Shown here: in pieces, positions 14,582-26,578 of the stretch | How positions within the stretch are numbered: the first letter of the stretch is position 1 | Layout of the letters: every line of letters starts with the position of its first letter | Origin: Rotaria sordida | Lineage: Eukaryota; Rotifera; Eurotatoria; Philodinida; Philodinidae | Direction of reading: 5' to 3' | Length of the DNA stretch: 64,000 bases | NCBI GenBank assembly: GCA_905250125.1 | Contig: CAJNOL010000812.1 | Coordinates: 1 to 64,000 of the forward strand | Made by a program: the position numbers and the translations under genes | Notes under the pieces: generated by a model | The model's database searches: none | Told to the model about the DNA's origin: nothing | The model's input: the letters and a program-made list of their open reading frames with translations, nothing else

Positions 14582-17500
14582 TTAATTTAAATCAAATTCA
14601 TTTGTGGTTATTAATTGAGAATAAACAGCATTATGATTACGTCTTCCAGTATGAAATCTATTATTATTATTATTATTATTCTTTTGAAATAAATAATGAT
14701 TATGTAATATATTTATTAATCCAAGAAGTATAAGAGCGAATATAGTTGCTAGAATGAAGAAGATTGGAGCAAAATCTCTGACTATAGATTTTGTATATAT
14801 TTGAGAACTTAAATCAGTCCATCCACTGTTTGATTCATTATCAGTTGATGGTACTGTTGATGTAAGACTTGGATCATTATTCATTGGAAGGTTAATAACT
14901 TCACTACAAATAAATACAAAACATGTTATCAAATTCGAGAAAGTAATTCGATACTTCTAATGAAGTAGAATAGCGAACATGATTCCTTTTTTTTGTAATA
15001 ATAATAGAAGTATAGCAATTGAGTTCTGATATAAATATGATTTCTTTTTATACTCATATTTCATCGACTCGGGAACTTATAATTCACTTCTGATTAAGTC
15101 TCAGTGTAAGAATTAACTTAGAAATGATCATAAACTACAAAATACATTATATAAGAAATGATGCAAATAAAAACAATCCATGTAAATAATTAGTTATTCA
15201 AGACAATTCGTAAAATATTTTTTACATCATCAATCAAAATGTATACGGTGGTTTAAAAGTAGACTGACAGTCTTTAATTGCGAATAACTTTTGATAGGAA
15301 CGAGATAGAGAACTGCAATTTTCACCGTTCGAAAGAGAAGATGAAGACGTATCGAATCATATATTAGAGGTTTTTCTATATTCTATGTTTATTTCCTATT
15401 AATAACTAACCGTTGCGCTTGAATAATAACCGTTTTTAAAATCGGTGGTCTTTGACATATTACAGTTGCTTGTCGATTACAAGGTATTTCATCACATCGA
15501 ATAACTGGTGTTGTATCAGATAATAAATCAAGATATGCACAACCAATTTGTTGATCTTTTAATCGATTTTGATCATTTTTGGATAAAATTTTTGATGAAT
15601 TTATTTTTGTATAATGTTGATGAAATGTTTGTTCACATAAATCATAAATCGAATTAGAATCTGGTACAATTTGTAAAATACTTTCATCAGTTATATTAGA
15701 TCGTATAACAGTACGATTTTGATTATCATAAATAACACCAATATGTGCAAAACCAGATGATGCATAATGATGTCGACGTAAAAATAAGGATCTTATTATT
15801 TTTAATGTAATAAATTTTTCAGGTACAAATAACATAGCATTATCACGTTCACATTCAGATTTTGCTTCGTTCCAACTACTTTCGTGAAATGATATTTTAT
15901 AGCAATATTCATCTATAAAATCATACTCTGTATCATTACCACATGAATAATCTATTGATGTATTAACTGATACAGATATCACATCATCATCTGTAATTGA
16001 AGGAATAATAGTTGAATTAAATTCTAAATGTTGATCAACACAAACTGGTGTAGCGGACATTAATGAACAAAGATTTGATTCAGCAATACATTGATCATCA
16101 GCTATTATATTACTATATGAAGTTTTTTCATAACGAAGAACAATACAATTTCGATCAATTGCGTTTGATGTTTGTGAACATTTTCCAAGTGAACGATCTG
16201 ATATTGTATTATTATTAATAATATCTGATGTACGATCAATCCAAAAATATTTTGAATCATTATATGATTTAAAAGCAGAAAAAATTGAAAGTGTATTTGA
16301 AAGACGTCTACTTAAAGTTGATTCAGATAAAATATCTTGAATTTCTAAAATATCATTTATTTTTGCAATAATACCACCAATAGATTTACAATAAGATTGT
16401 GCATTTGAAAATGAATTTTTCTTTATTGATGAATGACTATATACACATTGTTGATCATTTTCAGCAACTTCAAAACCTAAAAATAATCAAAAACAAAAAA
16501 AAATTTATTACTTTCTATTTAATTTTTAATAAAAACAAAAGAAGATAAATGTTTTTTTGTTTTTTCTTTTACCATGACGACATTTTGGTTGCATTATATA
16601 CATTGAATATATTGTTGAATTTGTTTTATTTCCACATGTATAAAAATAATTAGCTGAACATTCATAAGAACAATATTGATTTTCAAGTATAGTTGTATCA
16701 TATTGTGTATCTTTTAATGGAATATTTGTACATAAACATAAATTGGAATTTATAAATGCATATTTTTGTTGATAATTTGTACATAATTGTAAACAATGAC
16801 GTGGATGAATATTATGTACATTATTTAAATTAAATTGATATGTTGTTGATGAATTAAATGAACTTACATATATACAACTATCATAAACGAAATCAGGATA
16901 TGAATCCATTGGTATACGCATCAAACTATATATACGTCGAACATCAACGACATGAAAGACAACGATTGTATTTTTATCACCACAGCGTTCATGTACATTG
17001 CCTAAAATTATTAATTATTATAGATATATATATACAGTGAGTCCCAAAATTATTCAACCAGGTGTAATTTGGATTTTTTTTCGTAGTCTTAAGTGCTAGA
17101 AAGAATCCAAATGGTGATTTGAATAGAGAATATTGTTGCCAACAAGAATTCGAGAAAATGATAATCGTCATGAATTTTCCTAAAATAGGATTTCTAGAAA
17201 ACCAAAACCATGGTTTTTCAACGTCCAGAAGCCACAACAGAAGCATTGTTTTAGCAGTCTAGAATTATAGAGCAGCCAATTCTCTACAAAATGAGACGTC
17301 TCCGGGCTTTCTACGACATTCCCTTCAAAAGTTCTAAGCGTCACAAAAATCGAAAAAATGCGGTTTTTGGTCGCTTTTCTCATAAATTTCACTTTTTTTC
17401 GTTTTTTGTGACGCTTAGAACTTTTGAAGAGAATGTCGTAGAAAGCTCGGAGATGTCTCATTTTGTAGAGAATTGGCTGCTCTATAATTCTAGACTGTAA

Positions 17501-20500
17501 AAACAAGGCTTCTGCTGTGGCTTCTGGATGTTGAAAAACCATGGTTTTGGTTTTCTAGAAATCCCATTTTAGGAAAATTCATGACGATTATCATTTTCTC
17601 AAATTCTTGTTGGCAACAATATTCTCTATTCAAATCACCATTTGGATTCTTTCTAGCGTTTAAGGCTACGAAAAAAAATCCAATTTACACCTGGTTGAAT
17701 AATTTTGAGACCCACTGTATATCTGTTTAATCAGATATAGGTTCAAGTTCAAAACAACAAGAGAACAACTGTTTTTTAGCGTATGAAAATCAATTTCTTA
17801 ACTATTGATATTGTCTATAGTGGAGTCTGTCAAGTCTAAAATTCTTGGACTCGTAACTCGGTTGATTGAACTTTTTTTGAGGCCGAAATCTGGATCCGGG
17901 TCTGATTGATTGAAAATTTTCGGATCTGGATTGGGTCTGAGACCAACCCGACAGACTTCAATCCATAGTCGATTGATTATTATTTAAAGATTTGATTAAA
18001 CTTCAAAGAGAAATTCATGATAAAATAAAAATTAAGTTTTCTTGTAATTCAAAAATATACAGTTGTCGCAAGAAGTCCTGTTACATAAACTTCAATCCTT
18101 TTGTCTGATATTTTGACTACAAATAAAGCTCGATAAACCTTGATCGCAAACATTAACTCGAGGTCGATAGACCTTAATGCAAAGGATTTACGATGAAAAC
18201 ACTTTTTTTTCTGCAGAATTCAAAAAAAAATACTTTTCGAGTTTTTCATTATTGAAATGCGTTAAGCTCTATTTTCTTATTAACAAATAAAGATTCGCAT
18301 GTCTATATTTTGTTACAAATAGAGTACTTCAGTCCACTATAATCATGACGCGGGGCGAAGTCTCCCTTATCTGATATGGTTCTCAGCATGAACTTCTTCT
18401 CCATCAATGGTTGCAATCGTAAAATTTTGAAATTTTAAGACAAATGGTTAAAATTAGCAGAGATATGAGTCACTTTTTGACGATTTCCTTCAACTCTCGT
18501 ATGAGAATCATCCAAACAATGTTTTTTCAATCAGACAAGTTCAAATCAACATTTATCTTTGTCACATACCTGGACAAGGATCTCCACAATTTTCTTGTAG
18601 ATATTCTGCACGATATTTTGTTAAATTAAATACTTTTGAAGTAAAACCATTTAAACAATAACATTTGTTAATATTAATAATAGCTAATTTTGTTTGTAAT
18701 CCTTGACAAATAGTTAAACATAATTCATATGTTAAATGTTTTGATATAAATGCTGGTAAATCAAGTATTAATGGTTTACGAAAACAACGTTGTTGAAAAT
18801 TATGAACAATTAATGTTTTTGTTTCACATAAAACATGTTGTGGTTTTGAACAATCATTTTTTTCAGTAGTATTTATAATTGGTGTTTCGTTTTCTTTGAT
18901 TATTGTACGTGTAGCAAGAATACATGAATTATCAATTTCATTTGAATTATTTTTTTCCGTTGGATTCATCATTTGAAATTCATTTATAGACGAACGATAG
19001 ATATTAAGATCTAATACCGTTGATTCATTCTTTAATTCATCTAAGAAAGAATTATTTTAATTATATTGAGAAATCATTAATAGTATGTTCTTGTTCGTGA
19101 GGTTTTATATTATCCTCAGAGTTTCTCTATAAAAACCTATGATTATCGGATCATCGTTTTCGGTCAGAATATAGCTGAGGATGAAAGTAATAAAGTACCA
19201 CCGGTTGATTGTCGGTATATTACTCTATATATCGAACGGTCTACCGTCGGGTTTTATTCGATATGAATCATATGAATTCTTCCTCTATTAACCGTTCAAA
19301 GAGATCATATTGGCTATCATCAATTTTAATTCTAATAGAAAGATTTCCAAATTTTCATATCTATGGAAAAGGTCAATATGCAGGTTTTTTTTTAATGGAT
19401 AGATTAGATCTCCATTCGATTTATTGAATAATCTTGACCATATGATTAAGATTCCATAGCTTATAAAAAAAACAAAAATATTTAGTTAAATAAATTCTCC
19501 GAGAATCAAAAAAACAAAGAAGTAGTTCAAACCGAACAAAATCCATCGGTAAACTCTTCGACATAATGTGCACCAGACCGGCGTCATTTCCCGGTAGTGA
19601 CAAATAATCTCCAGTATACCGACAATCAATTGGCAATAGTTTGACATCATCATTTTACTACGGTATACCAATAGTTGTTCTCCAATCGACGATAGTAGCT
19701 TAGGAGAGAACATTCCCAGATGATCCACTCTACTTGCCGATACGTAGAGAGTGACTAGAGTAGCGTAACTTTCAAAGGATTTCTGTCTATGTTGAAATTT
19801 GGTCGAGATAACGACTATTTAGTGAATTCCCGTTGTAGGAATCTAGTTTTCGGACAACATCGTACTTTAGAATTTCGATCTGGAACTTTGTACAAATGAA
19901 GATTTCGATTAGGCTATCTCATATATAACTGAGATCTTCATTTGTGCAAAGTCTCAAGTCGAAATTCTAAAATACGATTTTTTTTCGAAAACTAGGTTCA
20001 TACAACGGGAATTCACTAAAAAGCCGTTATCTCATCCAAATCTAAACATGAACAGGAATTCTTTGAATGTTACGCTACTCTAGTCACTCCCTACATATGA
20101 GCAAACGGAGCGGAGCATCTGGAAATGTTCTCTAGTTAGATAAGGAATTTTTTTTTCAAAAATTTACTTCCAGGAACTGAACTGTTCGAATAGATCAGAG
20201 ACAATTTTCAACAATTCCTCAGAATTTGCTTATCCTTATTAATCAATCGAATTCTCTCAATTATAGATAATAAATCAAAAAATTGATCTATAAGATTATA
20301 ATGTAAAAATTTACCGTTATCAGGAGGTTTATCAAGAAGAAAAAAGCCCAATCGTGCTTGCCAATGTGATGTATATGAAGCAATATTACTTTTGGGTGAA
20401 TCATGTACTTCATTATTATCATTATCATCATCATCAATGAACCAAAAATGAGCTTTATCATTATTATTTGATTCAGATGTTGATATAGTAATACAACTAT

Positions 20501-23104
20501 TTCTTGCATCTTGAATTGTTTTAGGTTCATTTGACATTCGATAACAACGTCCATTTAAATCAAACCAATTTGTTGGACAAAATTTTATTTGAGTATAAAA
20601 ACTAGTTAGAAAAGGTAATTCATTTTCATTTTCATTATCTGATATTGAATATTTATTTATTGGATTTGTTATACATAAACGATATGAAAATCTATCTATA
20701 TACGATGTATATGAACGTATACGTAAACAACCATTATCTAATACATAACGTGTATTATAATTTAAACTAGAATAACTTGAATATGTTCTATCGATTGTTC
20801 CTGATGGACATTTCCATGAGGAATCAATAGTAATATCATCATCAAAATCAATTGTAACAATTGATTTATTTAAATTTAATTTTTCAATAATTTTTAAAAA
20901 TATATTCCATGTTATATTACCATCATAAATATAAACTTTTGATGGTGTTATACATGAACTCCAAAATGTTTTATATGCATATACACATTTTTGTAATTCT
21001 TTTATATAAACATAATTAATTGGACATGAACCATTTAAATCATATATAGCCCATATACGTCGATTTGTTGATGAACCACATTGAAATTTTTGTTCAATTT
21101 TTGAATTATCCAATGTATTATCACAATAACGATTACAACTATTATTTGGTAATATTGTTAAATAACGTGAACTAGTAAATGTTAGATATGATTGTTGTGA
21201 TAGAATACATAGACATTGATTATTATCATCATTAAAAGCTAGAAATAAATTTTAAGATTTTTCTTTATTTTCTAAGTATAGATTTATTTTTCTTTAGATT
21301 TTTATGTATATAGGTCAATTCATTTCAGAGAAAAATTGTTTTAAAGATTCAAGGAAAATAGAAATATTGGTAGGAGTCAACCACCAGTTTCCAGATCAAA
21401 TACATGAAAGAACTATTTGAACAAAACCAATCTTATTCGTATGTTCAAGTTTATTAATAATTTATACTAGTTTTCTTAAGTGTGATCATATAAAAAATGT
21501 TAAATGAAAATATTGGGTAATAAATAACTAAAAACAAACCGATTCTTTTCAAAACCGAAAGTTGTAACCGATCCAGTCCGATCGAATTATTTTTACTGCT
21601 TAGAATTAGTGGTTTCATATGTGATTTGTGAGCAAAAAATAAAGTTTGTTTAGATTAATTTCCAGAATGGTTAAGTTCAGTAAAACGAACGTGCGCTAAT
21701 CCAAATCCACTCAAACTATATCCGAATGTTCTATTCTGTGTTATCTATCGCTACAATCAGCGTAAACGCTTCTGAACCATATAGCAGCTTATCTAAAAAA
21801 AATCATTGCTTAATAGCGTAATGTGGATAATGTAATTATCTTAATGTTTAAAATTTGTCAGGAAGAATTCCGAAATATGTCAAATGCGATTATTGTTTAG
21901 ATATAGAAAGGTCATGACATATCTTTTAAGGGGGGCGGGGGGTGTCCTCACCCTAACATACCCTGAAACTTTGTCAATTTGTAGAGGGTACCTTCAATAG
22001 TATAACTGTGCAATAGGAAAGAAANNNNNNNNNNNNNNNNNNNNNNNNNNNNNNNNNNNNNNNNNNNNNNNNNNNNNNNNNNNNNNNNNNNNNNNNNNNN
22101 NNNNNNNNNNNNNNNNNNNNNNNNTTTCTTTCCTATTGCACAGTTATACTATTGAAGGTACCCTCTACAAACTGACAAAGTTTCAGGGTATGTTAGGGTG
22201 AGGACCCCCCCCCCCCCCCCCTCCCCTTAAAAAGAAATTCAAATTTTTTAATGATTTATCTGTGTAGAATAGAGGCTGCCGGATTGATCTTTACTTTAGT
22301 TTTCTGAAAATTCATGAAAACATTTGATCTAGTTTGTACAGAGAATTCGACCGTGTATCTTTTGGCGAAAAAAAAGAACCAAGACTTTATAATTTGTCTT
22401 TGTTGAGATATGTGTAAAATATCTGATAGTTACAATCATTTTACTTCAACCCGATATTTAACATAATAAAATTACTAGGATAGAAAGTATGATGATCAAA
22501 AACAAGTTTTTGATTTCTATAAATATGAGAAAATTTTTTCGATGATTATTTATCTTTTAATTTTTTTTTTTCTACCTATTGATTTTGTCATAGTATTTTC
22601 ATCAAGACATGCAGCTGCACATCGTTCCATTTTATTTAATGATGATTTAATAGAAGATTTATCAAATGTAACTTGTAATGTATTATAAAAACCAGAATTT
22701 GTCCATAATTCACATGATGAAAAATGAATTTGATAATTCAATAAATGACCATGTTGAGTATAAAAATTTTCTTCAACATAAGCTGAAAAAACTCTTGTAC
22801 CACCACATGTATCATTTGTTTTAATTTGACTACGAGTTAATTGTGTACATTTTATGTTACAAATTTGATCTTTTTGTCGATTATAATGCATAAGACCACC
22901 ACCTGAACATCGACATGTTAATAATTGTAAATAAATTATTGGTGTATTACATAAATGAAAACATAATTTTGGTTCCATAAATGAACTAATAAAAAAACTT
23001 TCATGAAATACTTGTGTATAACAACCAGCATATTGATATGAACTATAAATTGGATGAATCATGAAAATTAAAAATAAAAGAGAGACTATTTTTGAATCGA
23101 ACAT
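14582..23104 (-). CDS. Type I membrane protein with WSC-type and C-type-lectin-like domains
   Basis: Six exons join in phase: 23104-22576, 21238-20315, 19040-18570, 17001-16573, 16476-15411 and 14903-14582 (1246 residues). The chosen ATG at 23104 starts a signal peptide (SLLFLIFMIHPIYSS, residues 8-22); an in-frame ATG lies at 23167. The order is: WSC-like module (23-120), second WSC-like module (about 123-235), a diverged cysteine segment, C-type-lectin-like domain (about 393-545, CPTNWFDLNGRCYRM), WSC-like (about 560-660), WSC-like (about 675-785), two more lectin-like domains (about 790-950 and 960-1130, with QSYCKSIGG and EYCYKISFHESSWNEAKSEC), a S/T linker, a transmembrane helix (1184-1206, FFILATIFALILLGLI) and a tail of about 40 residues. 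WSC modules and lectin domains are known carbohydrate-binding or surface-sensing folds; cell-surface glycan recognition is inferred. The first four introns are all phase 1. The introns carry several foldback elements and an assembly gap. Confidence 0.82.
17035..17717. mobile_element. Palindromic mariner/Tc1-type non-autonomous element (TA target)
   Basis: The element is flanked by TA on both sides (17033-17034, 17718-17719). It starts CAGTGAGTCCCAAAATTATT and ends with the inverse, AATAATTTTGAGACCCACTG. The two arms stay complementary almost to the centre (about 17360-17390), so the 683-base unit is one long foldback. Cryptic reading frames at 17291-17500 (plus) and 17180-17542 (minus) encode nearly the same peptide because of the symmetry, so they are not evidence of a gene. 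It sits in the intron 17002-18569 of the lectin-type gene. Confidence 0.85.
19199..19640. repeat. Diverged inverted repeat in intron
   Basis: The left copy contains CCGGTTGATTGTCGGTATA (near 19200) and the right copy the inverse, TATACCGACAATCAATTGG (near 19614-19632). The similarity continues inward at a lower level (TCGAACGGTCTACCGTCGG against the inverse of CCATCGGTAAACTCTTCGA). It lies in the intron 19041-20314. Confidence 0.5.
19738..20100. repeat. Foldback element, about 360 bases
   Basis: The arms are complementary around a centre near 19922. GTGACTAGAGTAGCGTAAC (19751 on) matches the inverse of GTTACGCTACTCTAGTCAC (20069-20087), and AGTGAATTCCCGTTGT matches ACAACGGGAATTCACT. The inner arms, AACTTTGTACAAATGAAGAT and ATCTTCATTTGTGCAAAGT, also pair. 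No target duplication was identified. It lies in the intron 19041-20314. Confidence 0.75.
21926..22230. repeat. Long inverted repeat bounded by TTAA and G/C tracts, with the assembly gap at its centre
   Basis: The left arm runs from TTAAGGGGGGCGGGG to CTATTGCACAG-type sequence ending at 22024; the right arm (22125-22230) is its near-exact inverse and ends in a long C run and CCCCTTAA. Both ends carry TTAA (21926-21929, 22227-22230). The 100 Ns lie exactly between the arms. It lies in the first intron of the lectin-type gene (21239-22575). Confidence 0.8.
22025..22124. other. Assembly gap (100 N)
   Basis: Exactly 100 unknown bases are present, a conventional placeholder for a gap of unknown size. 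The palindromic flanks suggest the assembler failed to cross a hairpin, so the true length may be very different. Confidence 0.95.
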
Positions 23105-24937
23105 TATTTTATTGAAAGAATATAAGTAAATGATACATATAGAAAGTGTTACTAATGTAGAAAACAAAAGAAAGAAAGAAAGAAAGAAGCAAAGGAAATA
23201 TGAGATGTGTTGTAATTATTTGATATCAAAAAATTGATAATAGTACATAAAAAAAAAAAAAAAGAAAGACGAACAATTGTTTGTTATTATTTGATAGAAA
23301 AAGTTATGAGTATTGTATTTTATAATGGAAGACTTTTAATATGAAAATGTCTTTGTATTTTGGTTTTTCGATTGTTTATTAGACAAATAAACTAAATTTG
23401 ATAGAAAAATATAAAAATCATTCATTTTTAGGACTTAATAGGCAACTCAAACAGTGTCTAGTATCCTATTAAATGTATAATAGTGGAGAAAGGTGGTCCA
23501 CTTTTAGTTCTTGCAATCTAAATATCTCTTATGAGAAAGCATCCGAGAATTTTGAGTCTATGACAACTTTTACTCTACTTATCAAGATCTATCGATCTCG
23601 AAAGTTTCATAATTTTTCGTCGAGTCATTCTCGAGAAACCCCCGAAAAAGGAGGTCTTCTTAAGTCAGCAAAATATCGAATATGTCTTACTGCCCATGAA
23701 AACAAACCCACATCAATGTTTAGATAAAAAACCGCTATTCTTTGCGTTTAAACACATCTTTTGTGAAACACGATCTAAATTGAATGTCGAAATATATAAG
23801 GTACAAATTTGCATTCCTCCTTTCTCGCTGATTGTAAATAACGCTTTTCGAGGAAACCTCTTCAGCTGTTCCCTTCCAATATCAATGATTTTTTTTTTCG
23901 TCTATATATACTGTATCATGTTATAATAAAAATCCTAAAAGGATTTAACTAAGCTATCGAATTTTTTTCTAGAGATCCCAGGTTTTCGAAAAATTCGTAT
24001 TTTTGAATTTTGACCATGTAGGAAAGTCAACTAGACTAGTTTTGAACAAAGTCTTTTCGAGATATAGATCCTTTTCCATGGATGATGTATACAACGTGCA
24101 GGTTTTGAAAGTTTCATATCTTGAAAAGATATTGTTCAAAAATTCTGAATCTTTTTTATATCAATTAGTCTAGTTGAATTCTTTCACAGACGAGTTAAAT
24201 GCGTATTCAGATTTGGATTTTGAGTTAAAACGTCTTTTTATGAAATAAAGATCTGCGAAAATATTGGCAAACATTTCGTGATGTTACATTTTAAAAATAT
24301 ATCGTTTGAATAGAGTTTTTATCGAGGTAAATTATTTAACTTTAGTATAGTAGAATATACTTGAATATCATAAAAGAACAAAAAGAGCTGCATAAGAAAC
24401 ATGACAAACATAGACGAATAAAACAAGTTTACTTTGATAAGAAATATCTCTTGAGCAAGTTCGACATGCCATAGATAACATACTATCGAAGTAACAATTC
24501 TGTTGAATTTTATTTCTTAGTAACGATTAGTCACATAGAGTGTTGATTTAAACTCATAACAAAATTTATTATGATTCATTGTACGAGCATTATTTTTATA
24601 CTTTTTTTAATTTAATAATAGGAGAGTTATTTTTGAAAAGAAAAAAAGTACGTAGTCCATCTTTGTTTATCATCATTACAAGATTTACTTAAGTTTTAGT
24701 TCAGGTTCTTGTTTTTCGTTACTAAATTCTTGTATAAATATATATATATATAGTTTTTCATTCTCTTTAAACATGATTTATGAGTAATCCAATTAATGCA
24801 TATATCTTAGAAGCGTTGAGTTTCATCTAAGAAAAATTCACATACGTTAATTAATGGAAAGCTTATGTAAAAAAATTGGGAACCTACCGCGGTCCTAAAA
24901 GAGAGAAGGCTACTGCACTGTGGTTGTTTTAAAGAAA

Positions 24938-25062
24938 AGTGCCACTGATATCGATAATCCGCCAGTCTGCTGGTAGGTCGGTATGGATTTCAGATCGATC
25001 AGTAGATGAGCCGATTCGGTCTCGTCTACTCACGAGAGGATTATCACAAGTGACACCCATCG
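24938..25062. repeat. Short GC-richer inverted repeat
   Basis: GTGCCACTGATATCGATAATCC (22 bases with a few mismatches) pairs with the inverse of GGATTATCACAAGTGACACC. The surrounding 24880-25130 block is more GC-rich than its flanks and ends in a long T run after 25140. It could be a retroposon or a small DNA element; I could not find tRNA-like promoter boxes with confidence. Confidence 0.4.
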
Positions 25063-25507
25063 TTTGAACCAGGACTCGGTGTGAGATAGGACAGTCCCAT
25101 TCCATTCCGTCTTATGGAACAAACGTCTTTTACAATAATCTTTTTTTTTTTATTAAAAACAACTCAATTGTTGCGAAATAGATGTCTTTCTCGTTGGAAT
25201 GCGAATTTGGTTATGATAAAACTATGAAATGATATAACATTTGGTAGTATTAATGAACACGATAGCAGTATTCAGAAATTTTTTTTTTTGAAATTTGAAG
25301 AACGTGAAGTTCCATGAGACGATTTTTTTCGTCCATCCCATCCTACGTGGGTGCCTTGGTTTGAACTGATATTGCACCCGCAGACAGGTCTTAGTGAGAC
25401 TAGCAAACATCTAAAAGGGTTCGTGCCAGTGAGCCTTTGCCGATAAGTTATGATCGATTTAATAAGTTTTTCGATTCATTTGTAGATGGTTCGTAAAAAA
25501 ATCAAGT

Positions 25508-25760
25508 GACCATATTTCGATCTCAGATTTTGCTTATGCGAAGGTCTAATAACTCTTAGAATATTCTGAAAGTTTTAGCTGAAAAGAATATTCCTTCGTC
25601 AAGATATAGAACTTCCAAAAATAATCCTGTGTCACAAATATCATGTTCACTTGAAAATTTAATAACCCGACGAAGGAACATTCTTTTCGCCTGAAATTTG
25701 TAAAATATTCTAAGAGTCATTATACCTATCTGTAGTCAAAGTTTTGGATCAAAACTCCAT
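25508..25760. repeat. Palindromic dispersed repeat, about 250 bases
   Basis: The left arm TTAGAATATTCTGAAAGTTT ... GAATATTCCTTCGTC pairs with the right arm GACGAAGGAACATTCTTTTC ... AAAATATTCTAAGAGTC. The outer ends GGTCTAATAACTC and ATTATACC also mirror. This is the clearest copy of the family also seen at 600-790 and 33990-34280. Confidence 0.65.
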
Positions 25761-26578
25761 TAATCGATCTTTCGAGGTGTCCTGAAAAATGAATAAAAAA
25801 CAATAAACCGGTCATAACTTGATGTCAAGGGTCAATGAGGACGAATCTTTTTAGGTTTTTGATATTTTCGCTAAGACCTGTCTGTGAGTCCAATATGACC
25901 TCAAACGTTTGGTGCCACTTAGGACAATTCACTTATTAGAAATATGCAACAGAATGGCATAAATATGATAAAAAATAAATACATAGCAAAAGACGATTTT
26001 AATACAAATAAAAGGTATTGTAAAGAATGCGTCCTCGAACTGTTTGTTTGTATTTGTAGTGAAAAGAAAAAAATGTGTTCCGACGCAATTTTTTTGCAAT
26101 ATGTTTTTGAATCAATATTTTGTTGATAGTACTTCTCTCATGCAAGAGAAAAATTACATTTTATGTTAAACTGAATAAACATTATTTGCCAATTTTTCAT
26201 TCACAAATATTAAATCAATATTCATATGTAATCATTCTATATTCAAATTTTGGCATTTTTATTCATAAATGAATTTTATTGTTGACTCCAGAAGAGGGCT
26301 CTAGTATTCATAGAAGGTTTTTCTTTTGAGCAACCGTCGATTGGTTAAATGCACTGCTGTATATTTCTTTTCCTTTTTCTTCTTTATCTTTCAGCATCTT
26401 TTTTTTTTAAATTCTCTTACTTGTTTATTACTTTTCTTTTTCTTTTTTTTCTCTACGTTAGTTTCCATTTACAAAAGATAAAAAAAAGAAATACATTTAT
26501 ATACACATACACATACATAAACATTGTCTTCCGACATTTTACTTATCATCAATAGTACAATCTGTTGAAATATTTATA

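Larger units (their letters stand above)
23105..26578. other. Intergenic region between divergent genes; repeats only
   Basis: This is the shared upstream region of the lectin-type gene (minus) and the first PIP5K (plus). It holds repeat-like blocks at 23450-24200 and 24880-25440, a palindrome at 24938-25062 and another at 25508-25760. Open frames at 23473-23926, 25222-25410 and 25944-26126 show no domain. A 5' acceptor-like CAATAG at 26549-26554 precedes the PIP5K start by 24 bases. No RNA gene was recognised. Confidence 0.55.

Noticed and set aside
17180-17542. Overlapping open frames on both strands with nearly the same peptide
   Set aside because: The peptides are mirror products of the palindromic element at 17035-17717, not genes.
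25360-25445. GGTTTGAACTG and GGGTTCGTGCC considered as tRNA or SINE promoter boxes
   Set aside because: No cloverleaf could be folded around them by eye and spacing to an A box was not convincing.
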